A stretch of DNA of 64,000 nucleotides from Porphyra umbilicalis. Taxonomy: Eukaryota > Rhodophyta > Bangiophyceae > Bangiales > Bangiaceae. Under the pieces are notes generated by a model. It was given only the letters and a program-made list of their open reading frames with translations. It did no database searches and had not been told where the DNA came from. Shown here one piece after another: positions 11,211-21,636 of this stretch. Location: assembly GCA_002049455.2 (NCBI GenBank), contig KV918792.1:1-64000 (forward strand). The letters are read 5' to 3'. Position 1 is the first letter of the stretch, and every line of letters begins with the position of its first letter. The position numbers and the translations under genes were made by a program.

Positions 11211-11571
11211 GGCGGACAGGCGGGGGGGGTGATGGTCCTTAGACAGCTGTTCTGCGGAACTGCTTCTTCTACCGCCTTGTGGGGCACTCCTGTAGTACTG
11301 GCGGCGAGGACCGCGTGGGCTGCCTCCGCTGCAGCAACAGCAGTTGTTGGCGCCGCCGTTGTGTGGTGACGCTGTCGGCGGCAAGGCGGACGGGGTGCGA
11401 CATGCGGAGGGGAGAGAGTCGGGCAATGGTGGGTTAGGGGGAACCAACTCTGTGACGCGCCCGGCGTGAAGCTAGTGGGGGACGCGGTTGCGGATGGCTC
11501 TGACGCCGCCGCCCTGATGCGTGCGCTGCGTCACTGGCAACGGTGTGCACCGAGATGGGCGTGGACACAAG

Positions 11572-11615
11572 TGTAGGAAAAAAAAAACCCCAAGAGGGAT
11601 GAAAAAAAAACCTTT
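11572..11615 (-). terminator. T-tract / hairpin / T-tract at the end of the Myb gene, copy A
   Basis: Read on the minus (gene) strand: T9, then CATCCCTCTTGGGG with a CCC/GGG stem, then T10 and CCTACA. It lies about 30 nt past the Myb stop codon. The same design follows the other Harbinger genes here (23191, 31831, 47262, 47591). Confidence 0.5.
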
Positions 11616-11643
11616 CGTGGTATCGGACTGCTGTCACATGGAG

Positions 11644-12927
11644 CTACGGCACAATGAACAAAGCAACACACTCGATGCACTTCTCAGACTCCGTGGTGGT
11701 CGTCCTCGTCGTTTCAGACTCGCTGCTGTGCTCGAGACCGCAGGTCGTCTCGAGCGGTTTGTTGAGAGACGCAGAGGCGGCCAGCTGCTTTGCGGCTTGC
11801 GCCTTGCGGCCGCGCCGGTTGTCGCCCCCCCCACTGCGCTGCTTCGCTGGTGCCGCCGGCGTCGCCGCCTTGTCCGCCGGAGCCGTGGCAGCTGCAGTGG
11901 TATCTGCTGCCGCGGACGCCGCCGGTGGGTCCTCCCCCGGCGGCGAGTTGGCTCCGGCGGTTGAGGCGGGCGCCGGCGGCGCCGACGAAGGCGCATCAGC
12001 AGGGATAGAGGAGACGTCCAAGGCGGCCACGCCGTCGTCGACCTCGACAACGAGGATATCCGTCGCAGGTTTGGTCTTGGCCGGCTTAGGTGGGGCAGGC
12101 GGCGCAGGTTTCTCCGCCAGGCCGGCACTTGCCATCATCTTCTGCATCACAGCTCGGCGATACTTGGCCGCCTCCGGGTTGTTGCGCATTTCAAGGGAGT
12201 CGAAAAAGCACAGCGCGGCGCGCTCTTGCTGCGCCGCCGTCAGCTTGTCCACAGCCGCCGTGCTGGTCTTGACCTCCCTCTCCATACCCGCGTCCTCGGA
12301 CCTCATCAGCTTGGCGGCCTGAATGCCACACGGTCGGCGCTGGTAGCCCTTGTTGCGCGCACTAGGGCTGCTCGTACTGCCGCTGTCGGCGTCCTCGTCC
12401 GAAGAGTTATCCGGGTCCACGCTCTGGTCGTCCGTAGAGTTGGCAGCGCCGCAGAACTTGTCCGACGTGCGCAGCACGCGCCAGAATGCCACCCCCTTGC
12501 AATGCGCGAGCTTGGCCTTCCGCTTTGCCGCCTTGCCCGTGCGCTTGTCCTGCTCCCGGTCTTTGCGGATGGCCTCGTAGATGTCCAGCGAGCAGTACCG
12601 TGCGATGGCCCCACTGATAATGTCCTCCTCCGACAAGTTGCCAGTAGTTTGCATGTTCTTGACCGCCAGGTAGTGAGAGGTAAAGGTGCTCACCCCCTTT
12701 CGAATCTTCTTGAACTGCTTCTCGAGCGCGCGCACGTTGCGCTTGACGCGCAGAGGACCCTTCTCGGCCATCAGGTCCGTCCACTTCTTGTGCACAGCCG
12801 CCCACAGCTCGTCCTTTGACCGCGCGGTAGCCATAACCGGATCACCGCTTACCTCGAGAAACGCGCGGCACAGCGGCACGCGATCCTCATCAGTCCAGCC
12901 TGGGCTAGACCCCATCGACTTCGGCAA
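11644..12927 (-). CDS. Myb/SANT-like Harbinger partner protein, copy A
   Basis: Intact 427-residue ORF. The first 110 residues have the Myb/trihelix-like pattern of plant Harbinger ORF1 proteins: GWTDEDRV near the start, LWAAVHKKWTDL, then LEKQFKKIRKG and a conserved YLAVKNMQTTGN segment. A basic, Cys-containing middle (KRKAKLAHCKGVAFWRVLR) is followed by an acidic Ser/Asp stretch, a basic region and a KYRRAVMQKMMAS helix, then a long Pro/Ala-rich tail. In this family the protein binds element ends and helps the transposase enter the nucleus; that role is inferred. MGSS four codons downstream is an alternative start and matches element C. Close to the copy B protein, different C-terminus from C. 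No transposase lies nearby. Confidence 0.8.
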   Translation of the reverse strand: MPKSMGSSPGWTDEDRVPLCRAFLEVSGDPVMATARSKDELWAAVHKKWTDLMAEKGPLRVKRNVRALEKQFKKIRKGVSTFTSHYLAVKNMQTTGNLSEEDIISGAIARYCSLDIYEAIRKDREQDKRTGKAAKRKAKLAHCKGVAFWRVLRTSDKFCGAANSTDDQSVDPDNSSDEDADSGSTSSPSARNKGYQRRPCGIQAAKLMRSEDAGMEREVKTSTAAVDKLTAAQQERAALCFFDSLEMRNNPEAAKYRRAVMQKMMASAGLAEKPAPPAPPKPAKTKPATDILVVEVDDGVAALDVSSIPADAPSSAPPAPASTAGANSPPGEDPPAASAAADTTAAATAPADKAATPAAPAKQRSGGGDNRRGRKAQAAKQLAASASLNKPLETTCGLEHSSESETTRTTTTESEKCIECVALFIVP

Positions 12928-13009
12928 GTTGTATTTTACTGCCGGTACGGCGGGGGGGGTGAAGGAGACCTTGGTGGGGAGGCTGGGCGCGAGCAGGCAC
13001 CAGCATATA

Positions 13010-13010
13010 N
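13010..13010. other. Single ambiguous base at the end of copy A homology
   Basis: The only N in the window, one base after A-to-B homology stops (13009 against 33270). It may mark an assembly join inside a repeat, so the sequence to its right need not be the natural neighbour. Confidence 0.8.
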
Positions 13011-13900
13011 GCGGGCGATTTTTCAGCGCCGTGTCCTGCGCGAGGTCGTCCAGTCAACAGCGAGCGCGGCCACGTTCCAGACAGAGCTTCGGACCCCTGG
13101 GAGCGCGTCACGGTGAGTGGGTCATTTAGCTAGTGGCCACTCAGCCCCCCGTCACGACACTCCAGACCACGCGCCGCCGCCACCGCAGCGATCCCTGAGG
13201 ATGCATCGCAGCCGCCACGTGCCCGTGTCGACGCCTTAACGACCGCGATCCCCCGGGCCACGGCCTCCTGTCTTCACCGTTCCCTCCGGCTCCTGCGCCA
13301 CCAGGTTCTTGCCGCCCGCTTTTTTGTCCGCCTCCCCCCCCTGCAACCGTCTGAGCTAAGTGCTGTTGCTATCGCCCAGTCGGACCCCCTCGTGCTCGGG
13401 CTGCAGTGTGCTTGCCGCCGTCTTCGCGCGATTGCCCGCCCCCCCAACCACTGGACAAGGCCGCTGGAGCTGCCCGGTGTGGCGGCGCTCGCCACCGGTA
13501 GGGGCGGCAGCGAAGTGGTCAGCGGCGAAGCTGGTGGCAGTGGCAGGGGCGCAAGTGCTGAGTGCGGGGCAGGGGTAGGACGGTTGGACCAGAGAGACGC
13601 ACAGCGACAAAATGTCCGAGGTTTTCGGGGGAGCACGATAACAAACCAGGTGTCATAAAAAAGCATTGTGATACGAGACATGTGAAACCCTTGCACAGAA
13701 CACGAAAGAGAGACTTTACAGGGGCAGCTTAAAGCCTGGACAAGAGCGCGTGACCACACAATCAATGTCTGCAACACGTCGGCCATCCTCAGCTTCGACC
13801 GCTGCTGAAAAGGTGGCGGTAACTGAGTCTGGTACGGGTACAGGTGCATGCCAGCCCACACACTCAGCACACAAACCACAACAAGATCAGCATCGACCGC
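13011..13900. other. No gene recognised
   Basis: Mixed-composition sequence with open frames on both strands but no recognisable motif. A short AT-richer part is at 13610-13760. Confidence 0.4.
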
Positions 13901-16852
13901 TCTCCCATGCAGAACTCGCTGTGACTTCAATAGCCTTCCCGCCGCTACCCGCCGACCGCTGTCGACGTACAGTCTGCATGGAGAGTTGTCCGGCGCCGCC
14001 TTCACAGACGGGCGTGTCGAGGGCGGCTTCGCCTCTCCCATCGGCTTCGGCTTCGGCATGACGGGCGGACGCGCCGCGGTGGACCGCATGCCGACCCGTC
14101 GCTTCCTGGGCAGCGTCCCAGGCTCCTCATCCTCAGGAGCCGCGGCCGCTGCCGCGGTCTCAGCAACGCGCTTGCCAACCGAACGCGTGACGGTGAGCGT
14201 TGATGGCTGTTTTGCAGAGGCCGTGGTCGTAGCCATTGGGTTTCTTGGTTGGTTTGCCGCCTGCGCATCGTGCCCGTCATTGGAAGCGCCCCCAGGTGAC
14301 GGCAACTGGAGAAGAGGGAAGACTGATGATGTGCTCGGGGTTGTCAACTCCACAGGGGTTGTCGGTTCCCGCAACGCCGCCGAGACGGGCGGCGGCGCGG
14401 CCGCCGCAGCACCAACCCCAGCAAGGGAAGGCTCCCCATCCGCAAGAGGAGGTGCTGCCGCCGACCGCATGTGCATGCCGCCAGCGTCAGTGGGAGCCAC
14501 AGCAGCTTGCATCTGCGCCCCAGCTCTGTCCGACCCAAGTGGTTGCCGTCCCAGTCGAAGCCGCGCACGCTGGCCCGAAGAGCCACCAGCCACAAGTTGC
14601 ACTGCTGGGGCTGCCAGAAGACATTTGACGGTGACGCTGTCCCCGTCATTGAGCTCTCTTGCATTGCCATCTTGCCCTTTCACGCGAGGTGGCGCCGAAT
14701 CACTACGCCGCCCACCAGCCACCGGCGTCCCACCCTCGTCTGCCCAAGAAATTGTTCGCCGTGGGGATGAAGTGCGCGCGAATGAGCGCAAGGAAGCGGG
14801 CTCGTCCGGAGGAGATGCATCCGGCGGGGGTTTCCGCAGAGGATGGCCCGGATGTCCAACAGTCTTACCATCCGTGCGTAAAGGAGATGTGCTCCGAGAC
14901 GCCGAAGAGGCTCCCAACGGAGGTTGACTACCAGCGGCTGGTGTAGGCGGTGGCCGACGACGGCCAGGAGACGCCGGTCGAGGCGCCGGTCGAGGCGGAG
15001 CACACCATGTGCGCACTGGCGACGCACCACCAGGTGTGCCGGCGACGGACGAGGGGCAACACGTGCGACCGTTCTCGGAGAGGCCGTAGCAGGAGCAGAT
15101 ACCGCCAATTGAGGAGACGCACCCAACGAAGCGGCCCGTGCGACTGCAGAAGGCGGACAAGCCGCCATTGCACCCTTTGCAGAAGCTGGTGGCGTCGCCG
15201 GAGAAGTAGCAGACGACGCCGCGTGTTGAGCGTCGGTTGCTGAGCTCAGCGGGGTTGTTGAAGGTGAAGCAGCAGCAGCCGCGCGTCGTGCAGCAGGACG
15301 GTCTTGCATGTTGCGGGATGCCCCCGTCGCGGTAGTGGCTGGTCTGCTTGTGGCGCTCGGCCGAGCGCTCCGTTCGGGGCTGCTTGTCGGCGCGCATGAC
15401 TCTATGACGCGCTGAGCGGTCAAGAGAGCGTCCCTGACGCTCTGCGAGTCGAATGCCGCCGCGCTAGCGCCTGCAGTACCCTCGGATGATGCGGCATTGG
15501 CACCGCGCTCGGAGGTGCCGGTCGAGCCAGCCGGTGGAGCATGAGAGGCACCCGGCAACGGAGGTGGTGGCATGCGGGAGTAGTGCTGAGTCGGACGGTT
15601 GGAACCGGTGGCCACCCAGTTGCTTGGACGAAGTGGGGTGGCGTTGCATGCCGAGTTAGGCCGCCGTGGATCTGCTAGCCGCATTGCCTGCTCCCCCGGT
15701 GTAGGCGCCACCCTGGCGACCGCTCGAAAATTTGCCACGGAATCGAGGCTTGCCACCAGGGGAGCGGTCCGCGCGACCTGGTGCAGCGGCTGCTTCTTAA
15801 ATGACCGAATGTACGTCTTACGCGCCTCCATCGCGGTGGGCTCCCTATCCGCCAGAAAAAGCACGTTGGCCACGCGTTCGGTTGGCACGTCGTCCCGCTC
15901 AGTCAGCCACCGCGGCAGGGTGACCGTGACTTACTCTTCGGTCACCTCGTACCCGGGAATGAGCTTCGCGAGTACGCAGTTGCGGACCACGATGGGCATC
16001 TCCCAGACGTCGTGCGTCGACTTCCGCGGCCACCAAGGCAGCGTGAGCCGCATTGTAGCGACTCTCCATGAGATAATCGTCATCGTCAGCGCTTCCGTCG
16101 CCGCCGTCGGTTTCAGCATCGGGACCGTCGGCAATGCCGTCACCCGCACCGCTTCTGTGTCCGCCATCTCCCGCTACAGCAGCAGCAGCCGGCCGTTGGT
16201 CAGCGCTTGCGTCTCGCTGAGTATTTCGTCCCGTTGCGCCGTGAAGTCCATCCTGGCCGACGCCCACACCACGTTGAGTTGAAGCCCAAGCACCCGACGA
16301 GCTGTCGGGTGGGTCCTCGTGCGCCGCCGTCCCCGGTGCCACAATCACATGCGGCCCAAGAGTCCCAACTGGAGCGGACAAGACCTGCGACCGAGAATTG
16401 GTCGTAGAAAGAGCAGCTCGTGGGTGAGCCTCGTCAGCTCCTACGGTGCTGTCACCAGCTAGCCCCCCTTCGGCCTGTGACGCTACGCCAGCGGATGTCC
16501 TGCCGTTCAGCAGCGGGTTGAGCACGTACGTACCGTGGTTCATGGCGTCGCCGCTCTCGGCGAAGCGGTACACCATGGCCATCACGTTGCCCGCGGCGCT
16601 GTTCAGCAGCTGCTGGTCCTCGTGCACGGGCAGCCAAAACGTGTTGCCGTCTTTTTCGTGGCCGGTGAAGTGCAAGTGCACGTTGATTCTCTGGTTCTGC
16701 GACGCTTCCTCGTAAATGAACGACAGCAGGCCCACTAGCCGACGGATAGACGAGCCCGTGAGAACAGTCTCACCATCAACCGTGCGCGCACGTCTGCCGC
16801 GACGGTGCGCCCGTCGCAGGACGGCATCGCGACGGCGAGCGAGAGACGACAC
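13900..16852 (-). pseudogene. Unrecognised coding-looking stretch, frames alternate
   Basis: Minus-strand translation looks protein-like but switches frame at least twice. From 16852 a frame reads through an ordinary globular-looking part (FTGHEKDGNTFWLPVHEDQQ). Near 16015 the sense moves to a second frame ending IPGYEVTEE before a TAA at 15931-15933, then continuing open (NVLFLADREPTAMEARKTYI) to about 15000. A third section in the first frame is Pro/Ala/Ser-rich with a basic patch (LPRKRRVG). The TAA sits in GAGTAAGT, which contains a plausible GTAAGT donor, so introns rather than mutations may explain some breaks. I do not recognise the family. The plus-strand ORF opposite 13848-14927 looks like a shadow. 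Confidence 0.35.
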
Positions 16853-17330
16853 GCCAAGAAGGAGACGGCACGCCTAGCGGGGACGGCACGCCAAGCGGGA
16901 GACGGCGCGCCCGGCGGAAGACGGCCCGCGCTGCGGGGGACGGCACGCTCAGCGGGAGACTGAGCACCAGCGAAAGACGGCACGACCGGCAGAAGACGAC
17001 ACGCCCTGCGGGGGACGGCACACGCAGCGGAAGATGGAGCACCAGTGGGAGACGGAGCACCAGCGGGAGACGGAGCACCAGCGGGAGACGGCACGCCCGC
17101 CGGGAGACGGCACGCCCGGCGGGAGACGGCACGCCCGGCGGGAGACGGCACGCCCTGCGGGAGACGGCACGACCAACGGGAGACGGCACGCCCGGCGAAA
17201 AACGGCACGCCCGGCGGGAGACGGCACGCCCAGCGGGGGACGGCACGCACAGCGGGGGGCGGAGCACCAGCAGGAGACGGAGCGCGGAGCGCAAGACGGA
17301 GCGCCCAGCGCGGGGCAGAGCGCCCGGCGG
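16850..17330. repeat. 19-bp minisatellite
   Basis: About 25 units of GGGAGACGGCACGCCCGGC; unit starts at 17102, 17121 and 17140 give a 19-bp period. The edges (17240-17480) decay into looser CAGCGCC/GCGCCCAG variants. The period is not a multiple of three, so any ORF across it cycles frames. Confidence 0.85.
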
Positions 17331-17479
17331 GGAGCACATGTGCACGGGGCCCAGGAAGAGACACAGGGCCCAGCCATTGGCACAGCGCCAAGTGGGTGGC
17401 GCGCAGCGCACAGCGAGTGACACAGCGCCAAATGGGTAGCGGACCTTTCGCCCAACGGGTGGCGCAGCGTCCAGAGGCG

Positions 17480-20368
17480 GGACCAGCGCCCAGAGATGGG
17501 CCCAGAGCCGCTCTGCCTGCCGCGAACATGGCTCGCGACGGGCATGTGCACTCATGTGACTTGTGAATGGGGAAGCGAGGCTTGTGCCAGGAGCGTGGGG
17601 TCACTCAACGCCCCAGTGGCTGCCCGTCCTGTTGCGACGACAGAGCAGCCAAGACGGCCCCAGGCCCCCGCGCGGCGCGGACTGCAAGAACCTCCCGTAT
17701 CTGCCTGTCTGCCCCAACCTGAGTGACCTCCTGGCCTTCGGGTTGTGGCAGGTGCCAAAGCTGCTGGAACCCTGCTTGTTGGTACCTGAGCGCCTTGTCG
17801 TGCCAACGAGTTTCCTGCCGTGTGCTCTGACGCTCGATGTTTTTCTCAGGGGGCTTCGCGCAAAAGCGCGCTCGAGTCCCTCCCAGAGGCATGGACGGGA
17901 CACCACTTGGTCAGGTCAGGGCCTTGTCCGAGGGCCTGAACCTATGGAAAAGTGACCAGGGCGCGGCTGCCACGCAGAACAGTAGGATGCAGCATGCAAG
18001 AAAGACTGTGGCAGTCACACATCACAGAATGTGGGCACCTCTCGTCCAGTCACGGCGGCGACACCGACGCGGTCTTGGCGCCCCTCTGTAATGGTCAGGT
18101 GCACGCGCATGAGTCGACTTCCAGGCGTCCTACCACGGCCAGGTGTGGTGCCAACAGCCGAGATGGCACCAACTTTCGCTGACCTGTCAGGCTCACTACA
18201 GTCAGGCCAGGAGCTGTCACGCCGGTCGGATGTCGTGCGACGGGACGAAAGACTGCATGGGTCCGACGCACTTGGTGCCGTGTCCACGCTCGAGGTCCGG
18301 AGAAAAAATGTTCTGTGATTTATACCCGAAGACAATGACCGGATATGTGGACCAGCGCCATAACCACATCTGGAGCTGTGATGCCGCACAATATGTGTGC
18401 ACGTAAGTGAAGAGAAGAACGAGTGACGGGGCAAGCTCCTGAAGTGCGGGTTTTCTTTGAGACAGCTCCTCGAGGTGCCAAGCAGTGAGGCACGTCGCCT
18501 CTCTATATGCCCCAAAAGAACCTGGGAGGACCACGACAGGCACAAAACCTCCTTAGCATGCCTATGAACCTCCGTGTCCATTTCAGAAGCACCTGAAGAC
18601 TGCCATAGGTACCCGGTGTCCGCCCTGCACTGCAGTATCCATCGAGGCGTCCAAGGGCTGCAACAGCCCACAGGCCCGGCTGCAGCACAACCTCCGCTGA
18701 CATCTCGCTTGCCCTCATGGGCGACGGGGGCTGGCGGCGGCGGCCATCGGCTGAAGACAGCGGCGCCAGTGCCGGCGCGGGCCGAGCGCCGGCCGCAGGG
18801 CCGGCGGCAGTGGTGGGCAGCCCAGGCGCGTCGGGGGGGGGGGCAGGAGAAGCGGCCCTGAGGGCCTCTGTGAGGCCCCATGCCGGGCATGTGATTGGCC
18901 GTCACATTGGCACGTTCGATTGGCCCGATTGGCAAGCATGCCAACAGGCTCGTAGGGACTGGAACGGCGTCTGATCCAGCCTGTGGAGGCCGGTGACCCC
19001 TACTTGCCAAGAGATTGCGGCTCTTCCTATGCCGCAAAGGACGCTTGTCATCCTGTCGATTGGCGTAAATCCCAGCCACTGCAGCTGGTAGATGTCTTGT
19101 AAATGCGACCAAGGATAAGATACAATTACTTTATTCGAGAGGACGCAACTGGCTCGGAGCGTGCCTCCCACCCCTCCCAACCCCAGTGGCTGGGACATTA
19201 GCGACCGAGCTCCCGCTGCTGACATCAGGCGTCTTCTCCGGCACTGCCGACTTCCGGCGCGACGCCCCCTCCCCACGTCAACCCGAGAACGAGCCGTTGG
19301 ACAACCGCCCGCCCAGCGCCCCTCACCGCGCCCGCCACCTGCGGGCCTCACGTGCCGCCCACAGGCGTCGCCAGGCCGCGCTCGCCGGCCAGCGCGCCGG
19401 CCTGCCCGCCCGCCCACAGGCCCACTCGTAGCACATGGCAACTCCAAGGGTCGGTAGGGGACGGTCATCTCACCGGCTTGCGGCGGCGGCCGCCGAAAGC
19501 CAAACACGAAGTAGCGCACTCCCTCCCTGGACTAACTGAGAGACACCACGTCACCATCCTGTACCTGCCTTGTGCTCCTGTCCCATGCCGCACGGCCGGC
19601 ACGACAGCGGTGGCGAGGCTGTCGGCACTCGCTGGCGCAGCAGTGCGTCGGCAGTGCCGCGGCGCATCGTATCGCCTCCGCCGTTTGGCCGACGCCGCTG
19701 CGTGGCAGCGCAGCACTGGCCGCGGCGCCAAGCGACAGCGTCGTCCGCCACCTTCCTATCCCGCAACGGCGGTTAACAGCCTTCCCTGCGGCCACGGCGT
19801 CCCAGGTGCTCATGAGGGCGCACCGCCACCGTCGCAGTGGTACCGCTGACCGAAACCACCGCTGCTGCAGCATGCAGCCGCCGCCCCGAGCTGCAGCTGC
19901 CACGTACCGCAGTCGCTGCGGGCCGTAGCCGCCGCGGGCGGCCGCCTTCGCGGGCCGCCGCCAGACGTCGCGCCTTTGCAACGCACTGCAGACAGACAGC
20001 CGCTGGTGGCAGCGACGCTGCCTCCCTCACAATGATATCGCCCTTTGAAATTTATTCCTGTTGTGCGCCGTGTCTGGCGTTGGGCATCACGTACACGGCA
20101 GCTTGTTGCTTCACATGGGAACCAAAGACAACTTCATATCACTTTTTGGAGACCCACGCCCCGGCCATGGTGCTCACTTTTGATGGCGACTCAAATGATG
20201 CTGGCAGCCTTGAAGCGGTGTACAGATGAGCTGCATCAAGTTGTGAGCCTGGTACTCCGCCGATCATCTTTTGGCCCGGAGGCAAAGAGCAAACCCGGCA
20301 ACGTCGGCCCCAAGTCATATTTACGAAACGTGGCGCAACGTGACGCAAACGTGTCTCAATATTGAGGA
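17480..20368. other. Long stretch without a recognised gene
   Basis: Unique-looking sequence. Minus 18015-19112 is open for 365 codons but has no motif and mixed, coding-unlike composition. A cluster of four ATTGG boxes is at 18894-18932. An AT-richer segment begins near 20030. Confidence 0.4.
18894..18932 (-). promoter_or_regulatory. Cluster of four CCAAT boxes (minus strand)
   Basis: ATTGG occurs at 18894, 18906, 18919 and 18928, four times in 39 bp at near-helical spacing. CCAAT boxes bind NF-Y in eukaryotic promoters. No gene is assigned to it. Confidence 0.3.
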
Positions 20369-20537
20369 AATGGGGTCGGAACGCTCCCGCATCAGCGTCT
20401 GCGACCCCATTTACGCTTCGTTTCAACCAAATCAAATGACGGAAGTACAACGCATATGTTGGTTTCAGAAATGGGGCCTGTGCCGGACGGACCGCATTCC
20501 CGACCGGAAATAGGGTCGGTCCCAAGCCGACCCCATT
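20369..20537. mobile_element. Candidate MITE of about 169 bp
   Basis: Perfect 11-bp inverted repeats AATGGGGTCGG (20369-20379) and CCGACCCCATT (20527-20537) bound an AT-richer segment without an ORF. A smaller internal hairpin GGGTCGG/CCGACCC overlaps the right end. No target-site duplication is clear, and no second copy is in the window. Confidence 0.35.
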
Positions 20538-20539
20538 CT

Positions 20540-21636
20540 TCTATGCTCTCTCATTGCTCGAACGATTCTAAACAGTACAGAAGATAGCACGTTTAGGCGA
20601 GCAGGGTGTGGGCCCACGATCAGCCTTGGTTTTTCAACATCATTCAGAAACGAGAAAATATCGATATGGACCACTCCTCTCCACAGCGGACCGACAGCTC
20701 TCGCGAGATTTTTCGGTTACGGCGTGCTCAGAGGGAAGCGCGTCGGATATTTTTGCGTCCGCGTGCCACCCACGCATTGCTCACAGGGCAATCTGACAGG
20801 GGGGGGGCTGTTGAGCCGGGTGTGGTGTGCCTGCGTTGGCCCTCCCTGGGGGCCCACGTGGAGGAAGGTCGTGGCGCGAGGGCGGCAGGGGCCATCGACT
20901 GCGCCGCCTGAAGGGGCGAAAATGGGCCGGTCGCTGTGCCACAGCGCTTGGGGCGCCCTGAGAGCTGCCTGAGGGGGTGGTAGAGCCCAAGCGGTCGCCC
21001 CTGGACGGCGGGAGCCGCGATCTGTGCCATCTGGAGGGGGTTGGCGTCCGAGCCACCCTGCGTCAGTCGCAGAGGCCCGCACGAGCGCTGCCTGGGGGGG
21101 GCGGTGCTGCCTGGGAGGGGGGGTGGGGGATCATTCCGGCGGGCATCAGCGGTGAGGAAGTGTGCTGGGGTGGCTGTCCGCAGTGGTCGGCTGGACACGC
21201 CATTTAGGGTATGGCACGGGGCGCCCACCCTTTCCCACCGCCGTCGTCACGCCCATCCCGCCGCCGCCGATTTTCGCCCACCCACCACACCCGCGAGCAC
21301 GGCCAACGCGACCCCTCCTTCATCCCACCGACCACGCGCTCCGCCCGCATCGCTCGTGTCTTCCATCCCACTTGCCCCTCCTCCCCGTCTGGATGCGATC
21401 GGCACGCGCCATTCGCTATCTGGCGTGCCGGCATCTCCATCTCACCCCCCCACCCCTCGTTGCACGCTTGGCTCCCTCCTTCTGCGCGATCTCGCTCGGG
21501 ACGGTCGCTGCTTGCATCGGTCGCCCCCCCCCCCCCTTACTCCTCCCTCTTGACGCCGCACTGCACGCGCCTGTTGTTGTTCCCATTTTCTTCCTGCGAC
21601 CCACGGAGTCCGGTCGTCTGCGTCCCTGCTCTTGCT
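20540..21636. other. Spacer and pyrimidine-rich leader before the element E transposase
   Basis: 20540-21190 shows no gene. From about 21220 to the transposase ATG the plus strand is strongly C/T-rich with few purine runs. The same kind of leader precedes the histone gene (28150-28258). Confidence 0.4.

Larger units (their letters stand above)
1..13009 (-). mobile_element. Copy A of a Harbinger-derived repeat carrying a Myb-like gene, split by a gypsy insertion
   Basis: Positions 1-273 and 8868-13009 together align almost collinearly with 28847-33270 (copy B). Order in both copies: GC-rich block, AT-richer block, 33-36 bp minisatellite, T-tract hairpin motif, then a Myb-like gene on the minus strand. 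The Myb-like protein is the type that accompanies PIF/Harbinger transposases, so I infer a Harbinger derivative. No transposase is visible in either copy. Homology to copy B stops exactly at 13009, next to a single ambiguous base. The left end may lie outside the window. Confidence 0.75.

Noticed and set aside
13848-14927. Plus-strand 359-codon ORF
   Set aside because: Lies opposite the better minus-strand candidate and has only Ala/Gly/Arg-rich content.
18015-19112. Minus-strand 365-codon ORF
   Set aside because: No domain, Cys/Arg/Ser-heavy composition and no support from context.
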